Shown here piece after piece: positions 29,683 through 40,816 of a stretch of DNA of 64,000 bases. Location: NCBI GenBank assembly GCA_009746045.1, contig RPFO01000744.1, positions 1,091,135 to 1,155,134 on the forward strand, written 5' to 3'. The notes under the pieces were generated by a model. It made no database searches. It saw only the letters and a list, made by a program, of their open reading frames with translations, and had not been told where the DNA came from. The translations under genes were made by a program, and so were the position numbers. The DNA comes from Mesostigma viride. Taxonomy: Eukaryota > Streptophyta > Mesostigmatophyceae > Mesostigmatales > Mesostigmataceae. Position 1 is the stretch's first letter; each line of letters starts with the position of its first letter.

Positions 29683-29827
29683 TTAAGGTGGTCCGCAAGG
29701 GCAACAGCTACCTACACGCTCTTTGAAGTAACTGACGAAAAAAAATTCTACTTCTACCCAGCAAATCCCATTTAAAGCGGCGGGTAGACAACGGGACATA
29801 AGGCCTAAGTAAAGACGTACCATCATA

Positions 29828-29985
29828 ATGGAAGCTAGACAGTGCCGAGACACCGCGACCATTGTCGATAAGAATGCCCGCGACAGGCGCTAACGATAAG
29901 GCAACAATGCAAACAATCATCGCTACCATGATCGCGGCCTTTCCGCGCAGTCTATAGTTGTCGTGGCCCGGCATCACATCCGGGC
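29828..29985 (-). CDS. Possible first exon with one membrane helix
   Basis: Starting at the first true ATG of a longer frame (near 29,985), it reads MGPDVMPGHDNYRLRGK, then a 22-residue hydrophobic stretch (AAIMVAMIVCIVALSLAPVAGI), then LIDNGRGVSALSSFHYDG with a good donor GATG|GTACGT. It looks like a type II signal anchor. No downstream exon was identified and the call is speculative. Confidence 0.3.
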
Positions 29986-30263
29986 CCATCTCTACAAGCT
30001 CACCAGCCACTGGAATGACTGTTCAAAGGGTTACAAGAGTGCGCGGACACCTTTTCATGTTCCTACCTTCATGCTCCTTCATGGACAACGGTGCCGGATA
30101 TCTTGTTTGAAGGTTCCGTTACAGCGATTTCCCGCCTTGCGCTCTCTGCACTCAGAATAAGAAGTCTTACGCCACGTCCAAACCACTGTTCCAAATTTTT
30201 TACGTGACCGCCTTGGCATGGTATGGCCCCACTGGCCCCACATCTAGACTTCGCGGTTTTGGC

Positions 30264-30478
30264 AAGTAGGCGCCACTAGGCTGCGTTTTCCGTTCTGTTC
30301 GTCCCTTGTAACGTCGATGCCGGCTCATGCCGCCGCGTATGCATACGGCATTCGTATTAATCGGCCCACACCGTCCCGTTCGTTCCTTCCATTCGTATTT
30401 ATCGACGCGTACCGTACCCTAGCGTCACGCGTCACGCGTCACCGGGTGCTCCCAACACCGGGTGTGATTTCCAAAAAC
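30264..30478. repeat. Dispersed repeat (inverted partner at 22.75 kb)
   Basis: Matches 22,748-22,972 in reverse orientation, including the ACGCGTCACGCGTCACCGGGTGCTCCC block. Confidence 0.85.
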
Positions 30479-30731
30479 CCCTGTAACTGTACAGTACTGT
30501 ACAGTACAGTATAAAGTCGGACTGGTGTCCCTTCTCGAAAATCCCTGGAGGGGTGGTCTCCCGTATACCCGAGAACGGAACAGGCTAGAAAATGGCACCG
30601 ATGTAGGTATTCATCCGGCCCTCGGCCACTAGAGAATCCCTGCTGCATGTGGCAGCGGCGTGGGCGGTGGGACGCAACAATCATCACGCAAGTCGCAAGT
30701 CGCAACAACGAGTCAACGACATAATCAGGCG

Positions 30732-31700
30732 GAGCCAATTTTCCACAGGTCGGACAAATATAAATGATATTTGGCCGTATTTGCGCATTTGATTTATAAA
30801 TGTTGCATATTTAGTCCTCTAAATTAATCCAACGGTGAACCCCGTTCGGCAAAAAATATTTAGATTAATCCAACGGTGAAACCGGCTTTGACCAAAATAT
30901 TTATGTAGATTAATCCAACGGCGAAACAGTTTTGACCAAAATATTTAGATTAATCCAACGGCGAAACCGGCTTTGACCAAAATATCTAAATTAATCCAAC
31001 GGTGAAACCGGCTTTGAATATTTAAATTAATCTAAATGAATATTTAAATACTCGTGCCGCCAGGGTCTTTAACTTTAACATCTGAAGTTTCAGTTTCAAT
31101 CTGAACTGGCCGCGTCTGCGTCCTGCCTCGCGCGCCATTGAGGAAACTGAGCGGGAAATGCATTTGCCTTAAACTTAAACTTCACAGGTCGGACAAATAT
31201 AAATGATCTCGAGCTACCATGGTCCGGATTCTCCCGATTTCTGGCCTGCGCTGGTTGTCTCTTTGATAAATGATATTTGGCCGTATTTGCGCATTTGATT
31301 TATAAATGTTGCATATTTAGTCCACTAAATTAATCCAACGGTGAACCCCGTTCGGCAAAAAATATTTAGATTAATCCAACGGTGAAACCGGCTTTGACCA
31401 AAATATCTAAATTAATCCAACGGCGACCGGTAAGCAGCCAAAAGTATTTGAATCATATTTTATTTATATTTGTCCGACCTGTGCAATTTTCGGAAGAACC
31501 GTTAGGTTCGCCAGAATTGGCGAAGCTTATAAGGCCGTACACGTAAGAAAACATACACTCCCGCGTTAAGTTGCGTTTCTTAAGGTTGCGTTCCCGCGTT
31601 AAGTTGCGGCGCAGAAGTTTGGGGGGCGACCGCAACTTAAGCATGGAGGCCATCTTTTGCAAGCAGCCGAAGGGTACAAGGTTCTTCCGAAAATTGGCTC
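30732..31700. mobile_element. Inverted-repeat element (MITE-like), split by a hAT-like insertion
   Basis: The ends are GAGCCAATTTTCGGAAGAAC (left, interrupted after GAGCCAATTTTC at 30,743 and resumed at 31,484) and GTTCTTCCGAAAATTGGCTC at 31,681-31,700, perfect inverted complements over 20 bases. Without the insertion the element is about 220 bp. No flanking duplication was convincing. Confidence 0.75.
30744..31483. mobile_element. Non-autonomous hAT-like element, composite, 8-bp target duplication
   Basis: Terminal inverted repeats CACAGGTCGGACAAATATAA / TTATATTTGTCCGACCTGTG (perfect for 20 bases and slightly more), flanked by CAATTTTC at 30,736-30,743 and 31,484-31,491. The 8-bp duplication is typical of the hAT superfamily. 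It contains tandem 37-40-bp units (ATTAATCCAACGGTGAAACC...), a middle segment shared with 61.84-61.95 kb, and at 31,183 another copy of the left terminus, so two elements moved together. No transposase is encoded. Confidence 0.88.
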
Positions 31701-32390
31701 AGTCCGCCGTAGAGTTTCAACGGGCATTATAGACGTTGCAAACACGCACGTTGCTTGACGATTCGGCATATGGCCCAGCCCCTTACAGTACAATACAACC
31801 CCCCAACCACATTTAAGATTGGGGTCCGACCAATCCAAGGCTCACGATCTTAAGGAATATTCATATTACTACTGTGATTCGATTCTACTGAGTTCTACTA
31901 CACTCTACCGACTACAATTATACTAGTATGTCCGTCTCCTTGATACTAGTAGAGGTCAAATCCAGAGTCTCATGATCATCATCATCATCCTGAGCCGAAT
32001 CTTAAACGTGGGGGGGGTGTACAGCTGTCGGTAGACGGAGCTTTTCAATGATCTCCTGCCGTGGGACGCAACCGACAGGGTGTTTACTTGTATTCCTCAC
32101 GGTGAACTGACGCGTCAGTCACCTGGCTTCCCAAGTCACATTGTACTGCTCCCGCCTTCTAAACATATCACCTATCCGGCACATTACAGTACACACATTC
32201 AGTTCTGTTGGCTGGTAACTGAACAAGCTGGTCGCCCGCCGGATACGTGGCCGTACCCCTTTACCTAACGATCATATTCCCATTGGTTAATAAAAATACC
32301 CATTTACCCGGAAACATAATTATTCATAATATCAGTTCTAGATACCCCGCTCATCCGCATCGCGCCCATCATCAGTTAAATTAAATTAAA
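31701..32390. other. Intergenic, nothing recognised
   Basis: No gene or element boundary supported. Confidence 0.5.
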
Positions 32391-32394
32391 TTGA

Positions 32395-32705
32395 ATTTTA
32401 TCACGCCTCGGTGGGGAGATCATGTAGCGGCACGTATTCCTCATTGATCATGGGGGGTGGAGGTGGAGCAAGCCGCGTAATCGAACTAACCTAACGCTAA
32501 GCTATCTAGTCTATCAAGAAAAAAAAATCCTAACTACACTTCTCAGCAAAACGCCCCCTCCTCTTGGGCGGGGGGACTGAGGTGGCTTGCCCACCAACGC
32601 AGCCGAGCCGCAGGGGCTGGCGTGTGAGCCGGCTGGACAATCTTCTGCCACCGCTTCGCGGTGTTCTCGCCCATCATGATGATCCACTCCAGCCTACCGG
32701 TACGG
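32395..32705 (-). pseudogene. LINE 3' end with last coding codons
   Basis: On the minus strand GENTAKRWQKIVQPAHTPAP parallels the end of the LINE at 25.0 kb (MQNKTRWKRIVKAHTPDP). The 3' UTR ends CTCCCCACCGAGGCGTGATA plus an ATTCAATTTAATTT tail. 5'-truncated. Confidence 0.75.
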
Positions 32706-32960
32706 TGCTGGGTCAGTACCAGGCTGTACCAGGCTGTACCATGAGCCTACCAGGTATTGTTGTTGTTGTTGTTGTGTCCCACGCCGCACATGGCGGGCCG
32801 GGGACAACAACAACAACAATCATAGGATTCTCCCGATTTCTGGCCTGCGCTGGTTGTCTCCTTGATCATAGCCGTCGTAGTTGTTGTTGTTCACTAGTGT
32901 TGTTGTTGTTGCTCACGCCGCACATAAGGCAGGACCAGCCGTTGGATCCATTATTAATAA
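32706..32960. other. GTT/AAC-rich spacer with a 42-bp dispersed fragment
   Basis: GTT runs and AAC runs face each other (32,757-32,775 and 32,803-32,820). Between the runs lies GATTCTCCCGATTTCTGGCC TGCGCTGGTTGTCTCCTTGAT (32,826-32,867), also present at 31,232-31,262 and, as coding sequence, at 25,265-25,300. Confidence 0.6.
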
Positions 32961-32965
32961 CCCTG

Positions 32966-33534
32966 TGTTACGCCTCGGGTATCTACCACTACCTCTACCT
33001 CTACCTGGCCTGATGCTACCTAAACTAGTCAAGCCACCTCTAGTTAAACCCCTAGCGAAAGACGAACGAGACGATCCAGATCTCAATGCATTAACGTAAG
33101 TGTTGCTATAATACGCCATAAGCCATTTACACAACCCGTTTACTCCAGGAATAGAGGAAGGAAACACAACTACACTGCCGTGACCCAAGCCTATATGTGT
33201 TAATTCATTTAACACACGCCGAGTGCACACACGAGGGGTAGAACGTGCATAAATGGTCACCAACGGTCCAACACGCTCGGGCCGACATGGCCCTCGCCTA
33301 CAGATGCACGCTGGTCCACTACATCTACAGATGCACGCTGGTCCACTACATTCTACCAAAGGATCAGGACCACTAGTAAAGTACGCGGCGCGGCGCCCAA
33401 AGGCACCCAATGTACCACGTACTGTTACGAGGACAATAGTGTCCCGGTAGGAGCTACACGTAAACCTAGGGACAACCGAGGCAAAAGACCTAATTTACGT
33501 CCGTAACTACAACGAATTGTTACGCGACGTAACA
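32966..33534 (-). repeat. Left (3') LTR of the chromovirus
   Basis: 569 bp, starts TGTTACGCC and ends GACGTAACA, inverted termini TGTTACG/CGTAACA. It differs from the right LTR by only a few single-base changes or indels, implying a recent insertion. Confidence 0.93.
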
Positions 33535-33560
33535 CCTCCCCCCCCACAAAGGTAGGGAGC
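33535..33560 (-). promoter_or_regulatory. Polypurine tract
   Basis: On the minus strand GTGGGGGGGGAGG abuts the 3' LTR (TGTTACG), the expected plus-strand primer of an LTR retrotransposon. Confidence 0.8.
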
Positions 33561-33904
33561 CCTCTCCCTACGCACAGGGAGGAAAACAAGGGGTAGGAAA
33601 CCTAATGCACCCAGCACACACCAACACAATCGGCAGGCCATCCAAGATACAAGGCACCAACGTATTAACTCGGTCTCCACCACCACGCCGGGAGGTGTAG
33701 GGTTAGCCAGCACCAAGCCTGGTGGTAGGTTCCCCTAACTGCCTGGAACAAAGTCCTTGCCGGGGGGAACGGCACTGGGCAGGACACACAGAGTAAACAA
33801 ATCAGTACCAAGGACCAAGAACGACCAGTCAACTGGCCAGAACGTGAGGGCGACTCTATATACCGGAGGGACAACACCCTCAGGTCGGGCCTAAGGCCCT
33901 CTAT

Positions 33905-36226
33905 CTAATGGCCATCCGTCTGGTAGGTACCACGGGAGGCCAGCAGGACATCCAGGTACGCCTGGTAGTGAGACACATCCTCAGCATTGTCGTGCCTATC
34001 TACAGTGAGGAAAACATCGGCCCACACGCCGTCAGGAAAAAGACCCAGGAAGGCCCAGTAATACCTATGCTGCGTAAGAACGACCTGGCCCCGGGCCCAG
34101 TCCAGGAAACCACAGGCAAAGAGGCGTAGGAAAGGCTCTACCGCGATCAGGCAGAGAGCCCGCAGGAGCAGGCGATGGTACCGGATCCGAGGGCGCATAC
34201 CCGTCGGGAAAAACAGATCTACCAGGGGCTCCACGTTGGACGGCCACAACCGGATATGCCGAATCTCACGGGAGCGCCACCGACGGGCACACTGTCGCGA
34301 CCCGAACGTCTCGAGGTAGTCGCTAGCCCGGGGAGGAGGATGACCCCGAGAGTCCAAACCCTGGCCCGGGATGGGCGCTGGACGACGGGCATCCCACTCT
34401 AGGATGGGCTGAAGGACCGTGCTGTACGTGGCACCCGGCACCGCAGGAAACTCTACCGTAAGGGCATCTGAGGCCATAATGCCCAGAGGCGGAGGGTAAG
34501 CCCACTGGAACCCGCCGTAGGTGTCCAAGTCATTGTGGCGCCTAGCCCAGCGATACAGGACGCGCCGAACCAGGATCTCACCCTGGAACACCGGATCAGC
34601 TAAAATAACCATATCGAAAGGAGGCCGATCAGTCTCAACTGGTAGGCCACGGTCCCGCGGCGCCCGACACACCTGGAGAACCCGTAGGACATGGGCGAAA
34701 TGGCAAGCTCGGCGGAGGCGCGCGGCAGGTCACACTGGCGGCAGGCGAGCGCAGACATACCGTACCCAAAGACAGGCGTGTCGCGCGACTCCGGAGTCGC
34801 ATGCACCACAGAAGGGGCCCGATCCCGATCGCCCTCTGACAACTCCCGAAGGGAATCGGCAGCGCGGGTGGCGCGAGGGTCAGAGCCACTGGACCGAACA
34901 ACCGCAGCCAAAGACCGCGGGGCCGAAGGGACAGGGGCCGACGAAGGGGTAGGAACCGGCACAGACGCAGACGGCGCCGGTACAACAGGGGGCCGCGTCG
35001 GACCCGATGCCGCAGGGGGTCGCGACGGACCCGCCTCCGCAGCTGGCGCGCCGGTCTCTGGGGGCGGAGCACCACCAGGCCACATGTTGAAAATAGGGCC
35101 CGTGGGGACAGGCAATCCGGCATACGACTGGTTACCGTCTAAGCTCCAGTCAGGCACCGGGATCCTCTGCGGAGGACCGCCCTCCCAAAGCCTGGGAAGA
35201 CCGCCCGGGTCGCTGAAGAAACCCCGCGAGGGCGGCGCTGACGTGGTGGGCGGCTCGGACGCGGCGGCGACGGGCGCGGCCGCTGGGACGGCGGACTCGC
35301 GCCGAGGCGCAGGTACGTCAGTAGCAGGCGCAGAGGTAGCCGAAGGCGTAGGAGCCGCAGCAACAGAGGGAACCGCAGCCGCCGAGGGCTCGCGCGGCAC
35401 AGACGGACCCGTAGACGTCGAGGCGACCGAAGGGGAAGGGGGCACAGCTGCGGCAGACACCCCACCTGGCGTGGCTGGAGCGTGCGCCTGGGCCGCCATG
35501 AAGGCCCCGAAGGCCGCCGTCAGGGACTGGATCTGCGCCTGCATCGCAGAAACTGTCGCCGAAAGAGGATCAGGCTCACGACCAGAGCCCAAAGGGGTAG
35601 GCTCCACCGATGCGCACAGGACCGACCTCGGTGAAGACGGGACAGGGGAAGGCGCCGACACTGAAGAGGAGGACGCCGCAGGGGAGGCCGAATACTCAGG
35701 AGAATACTGTGCCTCTACCGGCGCGTCCGTAGGAGTAGGGTCGCCCAATCCTACGCCCGCTGTCTGGTCTGCTATCTCCATGAACTCTACTGCCCGTAGA
35801 AGGTCGCAGGGGTTCTCATCTATTTCCGCATCACCCTCGGCCGGAAGCCAGGGGAACACATCCCGTAGGCAGGAGCGGCCCACAGGGGTAGAAAGGTAGG
35901 AAAACACCCTGGGGCACTGGAGAACCGCAGCTATCTGTCCCAAGGCTGGACAGCTGGAGCCACATTCTAGCAAACAGTGCCCGGCATCGTCGAACCCGTG
36001 CAAAACAAGCTGGTGCGGTTCAGCAGGGGAGGGACCGTACCACGTGACCCCGAAGAGAGCAGCCCTGACTAAACCCGCATGTTGGGCCTGGAGGGCCGGC
36101 TGCACGATGCCACCCGGAAACTGGACCGTGACACCCAGCGGCCCGGAAGGGCCTCGAAGTACAGCTCAGGGTCCGGTAGGGGCGGGACGGCAGCGGGCTC
36201 TCAGCCGGAGGGGTAGGCTCTGACAT
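33905..36226 (-). CDS. Extra ORF of the chromovirus (env position), unit A
   Basis: About 774 codons from the ATG at 36,226 (MSEPTPPAESPLP) to a stop at 33,905, with small frame breaks that the other copy does not share. It has a conserved-looking N-terminal part with FGVTWYGPSPAEPHQLVLHG, GHCLLECGSSCPALGQIAAV and CLRDVFPWLPAEGDAEI, a Pro/Ala/Ser-rich middle of about 250 residues, and a C-terminal part rich in Arg and aromatic residues (VRRVLYRWARRHNDLDTYGG, LFACGFLDWARGQVVL, YYWAFLGLFPDGVWADVFL). It has no signal peptide, no clear membrane helix and no family I recognise. Its place between the chromodomain and the 3' LTR is where env-like genes lie in other elements. Confidence 0.75.
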
Positions 36227-36302
36227 GACGGCTGCGGAGGGGAGGGGACAACCAACCACCCGTCGACAGCAGACATAACATAAGAGAGGAGAAGGTCTAC
36301 AA

Positions 36303-38269
36303 CTAGAGCTTGTGCAGGGTTTTATATTCCTGCAGCAGGCGACTACACCCATCTAGCTCACTCTCCGTATACCAGACCTTATCTACTTCACTACGAGCAT
36401 ACATCCACTTCACTTTATACTGACGCTGGGTACCGCGGCCCTTTTTGATATCTCTATGGGCCACGATGCTTTCTACTTCGTCTTCTACTTCCCCAGTGTC
36501 AGGGTTATGCTCTAAAGGGGCAGGCGCTAGCTCTCTACCAGCGAACGTACTAGGGTGGTACAGTTTCAGCTGGCTTCTATGGAAGGTGTTTGAATGTGTC
36601 TGCCAAGAGGTAGGGATATCGACTTTATATAAGAAATTTCCTACTCTAGACAACACATGGAAGGGTCCTAAGAAGGCGGGCCTAAGTTTGACCTTAAGTT
36701 CTGCTTCAAACTTATGAGCAAAACGGCCAACACGGGGGCCTTCTACTAATACTAGATCTCCTATTTCTATCTCAGGTGCTCTTCTATCTAAGGAGGCACG
36801 CAACCTAGCAAGGTACTTAGACTGAGCTTTTTGGTACCCTGAGATCGCGTGGTCATGAGCAGTTTTCATTCTATCTAGTAAGGACTGTACACCTTCTACA
36901 GTATCTCGGGACACATCATCCTTGTCCCGTAGAGGACTAGCTAAGAGAGAGGTAGGGGTAAGAGGCTGTCTACCAGTATCTAGGAAGAAGGGCGTATATC
37001 CATGCGCAGCTGGGGACAATTGTTGAGGGAGAACTCTACCAAACATAAATAATCCTCCCAATCACTTCCCGAGCCATTAACATAGTGCCTAAGCGCTTCT
37101 TCCACTACCCTATTAAGACGCTCTACTAAATGAGAGGAGGAGGAGTGGTAGGCAGTACCGTAGGTAACCTTGGTACCGATGGCAGCGAAAAACTGCTGCC
37201 AAAAATCTGAGGTAAATAACTTATCCTTATCACTAATAAACTGCCTACTCAAACCATGATATCTGTATACATTATTGAGGTATAGGCGTGCGCAATCACG
37301 TGCTGTGAGTTCTAAAGGACACGGCACGAGATGGCACATACGAGTAAAACGATCTATGAACACAAGGATCTGGGCATTGCCCCTATCATTCTTTCTAAAA
37401 GGTCCTACAAAATCCATCATGATAGAATCCCACGGCATGATGGGGTCAGGCAAGGTCCTAGGTTCTGCTATCTGTCCTACGTTATTGGGTTTCATCTCCT
37501 GGCAAGATTGACAAGTTCTAACATACTCATCTACATCCTTATAAAGGGAAGGCCAGTAATAAGAGCGGGCTACTAGGTCCCGTACCCGTTTACCACCCTG
37601 ATGAGCAGCTAAGTCATGCAACTCAAAGAGCAAGGAGGAGCGACAGATAGGAGGGACATACAGGCGCCATTGAGGGGGAGAATCTGCTATCTGCACATAT
37701 AAAAACCCACCTACAAATTTACAAGGGTGCTTGCCTAATTGTTGGGGATGTGCAGCAATGGCAGCTAATGCTTCCGGCTCAGTGGCCGTAAATCTACTAA
37801 TAAGACGTTCAAGATCAGAGGTAGGCATCGCTACAGAGGTATCCAGAACAGGTTTAAAGAGATCTCCTACCGCCTTGCCAAAGAGAAGGGGAGGTCCTAG
37901 AGGGACTATGTTTTCATAAGACTTTCCTGACCTAGTCGCTATATGGCTAAGCGGTATAGAAATTTTATTTTTCCCCTCCCCCCCCACCGAGGCCACGGGA
38001 AGGGCCTCACACGGGAGAGAGAGTCCTACGTGAGAAAGGAGATCAGGCATGCGAACAGCTGTATGAAAGAGGTAGGCATAGGATTCATCATCAGGTAGTT
38101 CACCATAAGGGGTTACACCCATAGTAGTAGGAACTAGAGTAGTATTGAGAACATCAAGGTCCTCGAAAAAGGAGTAATCTGCACGACGAGAGAGTGCATC
38201 TGGTACTATGTTATCTACACCCTTAACATACTGAAGTTTAAAAGGGGAAAACTGTGCTAAAAATTCCAT
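36303..38269 (-). pseudogene. Chromovirus RNase H end, integrase and chromodomain, unit A
   Basis: Two overlapping frames (38,269-36,980 and 37,061-36,303) joined across a one-base loss near 37,010 (AGCTGGGG against AGCTTGGGG in unit B). Integrase: H-x4-H in LHDLAAHQGG, C-x2-C in TCQSCQEMK, catalytic Asp in MMDFVGPF, Asp in FISDKDKLF, Glu in HLVERLNRVVEEAL. The C terminus is a chromodomain (RQYKVKWMYARSEVDKVWYT), which in this clade is thought to guide integration to modified histones. Confidence 0.92.
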
Positions 38270-40319
38270 CCAGCGCGCTTGCCGAGGGGTAAGGTTGGGT
38301 TGGGAGAGAAGATGGGTAAGGGGACGGTGATCCGTTTGGATAACTAACTATAAGGATCTAGCTCACAGGGTTCATTCAGGCAGACATCAAATTGAGCACC
38401 TTTAAGAAAGTGCTGCCACGCGTGGCAACAATACACCACCGCTAAGAGTTCCTGCTGGTGTACGGGATAGTTACGCTCCGCAGGGAGCATTGTCCTAGAG
38501 ATATACTCAATTGGCTGTAAGCCCTGACCCTGATCCTGGAGAAGGACGCCCCTATAGCTACCTTACTAGCATCTGTAGCTACAACAAAGGGTTTAGTAGT
38601 ATCCGGTAGGATGAGTACAGGAGGGGAAAGGAGTAGGGATTTTAGACACTGAAAAGCCGACTGACATTCACTACTCCAAACAAAGGGGATATCCTTCTTT
38701 AATAAATGATTAATAGGGGCTGCTATAGTTGCGAAACGCGGGATAAAACGCCTATAGTAAGAAGCAATTCCTAGAAAACTACGTACACCTTTAACGTCGG
38801 TAGGAGTAGGCCATTCCTGAATTGACTTAGTTTTATCCGGGTCGGTAGCGACCCCGGCATCTGACAGAACGTGCCCTAAAAATGGGACACTCCTACCCGA
38901 ACGAACTTTAGCACGGCGCGCCCACAAAGAATTTTCAGCCATTATTTCTAATACTTTCTTTAAATCACGTAGGTGCGTTTCAAAATCAGGAGAGTAAATA
39001 AGAATATCATCTAAGTAAGCTTGAGCACAAGAACGGTCATGCTCAGATAAAGAAACAGAGGAGAAGGAAGGATCCTTTAAATCAGAGGACACCTGAGGAA
39101 GGTGAGAATTTCCCATAACAGGTCTAAGCACTTCATTCATTAACATTTGAAAAGAGGCAGGCGAGTTACAGAGTCCCATAGCCGCTACTCTAAACTGGTA
39201 ATGACCAAAAGGGGTAGCAAAGGCGGTTTTATGGCAATCCTCAGGAGCTATCCGCAACTGCCAAAAACCATCCGCACAATCCAGTACTGTGAAACAAGTG
39301 GAACCTTTAACCTTATTAAATATATCATCAATACGAGGTAGAGGGTATTTAGACTTCACAGTAATATCATTCAACTTCCTATAATCAGTAACTAGGCGAA
39401 ACTTGCCATTTGGCTTAGGAACTAACAGGACACCAGCTGAGTAGGGAGAGTTACTAGGCTCTATCAATCCTGCTTCTAATAGTGACACTAAAATCTGTTT
39501 TAGTTCCTTTAACTCGGTAGGGCCCATTCTATACATCGGAGAGTGCGTAGGAACTGCACCGTCCTTGATAACTACACGGTGTAAAACAGAACGAGGAGGA
39601 GGATAAGAAGGAGTCTTTTCTTCAAAAACTTTTGAGGAATCTATCACAGCCATGTATCTTACTATTTCATTTTCAGTAAATCCCACTCCTATTGTATCCA
39701 CTGTGTTTATATCTATATCCACACTATTATTAGTGATAGGTATCTCCTGTACTTCTAACTGAAGGAACATACATAATAAATATCCATATTCCTTTAATTC
39801 AGAACGCAACTCATCATTGGACATTAATACTTCAGGTATAGGTCTTACAGGAGGATCAACAGGTGTAGGAGGAGTAATATCTACCAAGGATAAATTTTCC
39901 AATCTATAATGACGTTCCGGTACCCAGTAAGAGCTATCTGGAAACCAAATGACCATGGTATCATAATTAATAGTAATCTTATTATCCTGGTGCCAATCTA
40001 ATCCTAGTAATACATCAGCGGTAGTGATAGGGCCTATAGTGGCCGTCAGGTTGACAGTACGTCCTTGTATGACCAGGGGAAGGGACACCGTACCCGGGGA
40101 ATGACTGGTGCGACCATCAGCATAATGAACAGTGACAGGTTTGGTGTGAGGGGTAGGGACTAGTCCTAAACGCCTAACTAGGGCCTCGCTCACAAAGGAG
40201 CTAGCCGCACCGCTATCTACCAACACAGAGACATTCAAAAGTTCATCAGCATGCAAGAAAGGGTCTACAACAGTGTGGGGAACGGTTAAACCACCATTCA
40301 AGAACATAAGAGGACGCAC
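38270..40319 (-). pseudogene. Chromovirus protease, reverse transcriptase, RNase H, unit A
   Basis: From MRPLMFLNGGL: retropepsin VSVLVDSGAASSFV (DSGA active site), RT with FTVLDCADGFWQL and the YLDD box (AYLDDILIYSPDF), and the start of RNase H (VVATDASKVAIG). Two single-base losses relative to unit B (near 38,350 and 38,540) break the RNase H frame, so this unit could not make a full polyprotein as written. Confidence 0.93.
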
Positions 40320-40429
40320 ACGTAGTGGTAGGGAAGATTCAGCTCCTACAGAGGTTATAAAAACAGGCAGGCAAAAATTTTTATCTGGGGTACTATCTAA
40401 GGACCTGTCCAGGTTACCCCCGGCTGACA

Positions 40430-40816
40430 GGCCTACTGTTCCCCCTCCCCCCCCAAATCCATAGGAACTAACCCCGAAGAAGACCCTGGCGAAAAAGCCA
40501 CTGCTGGAGGGTCACGAGGGAGCGAAGAGGGTGCGGGAGCCTGATTATCATAGGGGAACCCTGGGGGTCCTGCCTGCACAGCATTCAGCCTACTAGGGGT
40601 AGCTGAGGGAATGCGTCCTGAAGTAGGACGAATAGGAGCACGCTGAGGGGTACGAGGAGGGCGAGCGTCGGGATGAGGGGGAGCACCCGAAAGGAACTTG
40701 GGGCACTCACGTTTAAGATGACCTACTTCCTTACAATGATAGCATGTGATATGAGAGACATCAAGAGCTGAAGATCAGCAACGCAGATATCTAATTCTTC
40801 TACATAGGAGTTCTCC
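40430..40816 (-). pseudogene. Gag C-terminal fragment with zinc knuckle, unit A
   Basis: Carries the CCHC knuckle CYHCKEVGHLKREC and the Pro-rich tail ending PMDLGGEGEQ, but is cut at 40,816 where it joins pol sequence out of order. One base is missing relative to unit B near 40,772. Confidence 0.85.

Noticed and set aside
34691-35899. 402-codon plus-strand frame (and its twin at 42,745-43,560)
   Set aside because: Exactly antisense to the GC-rich extra ORF of the chromovirus; low-complexity Gly/Ala/Thr translation, no domain.
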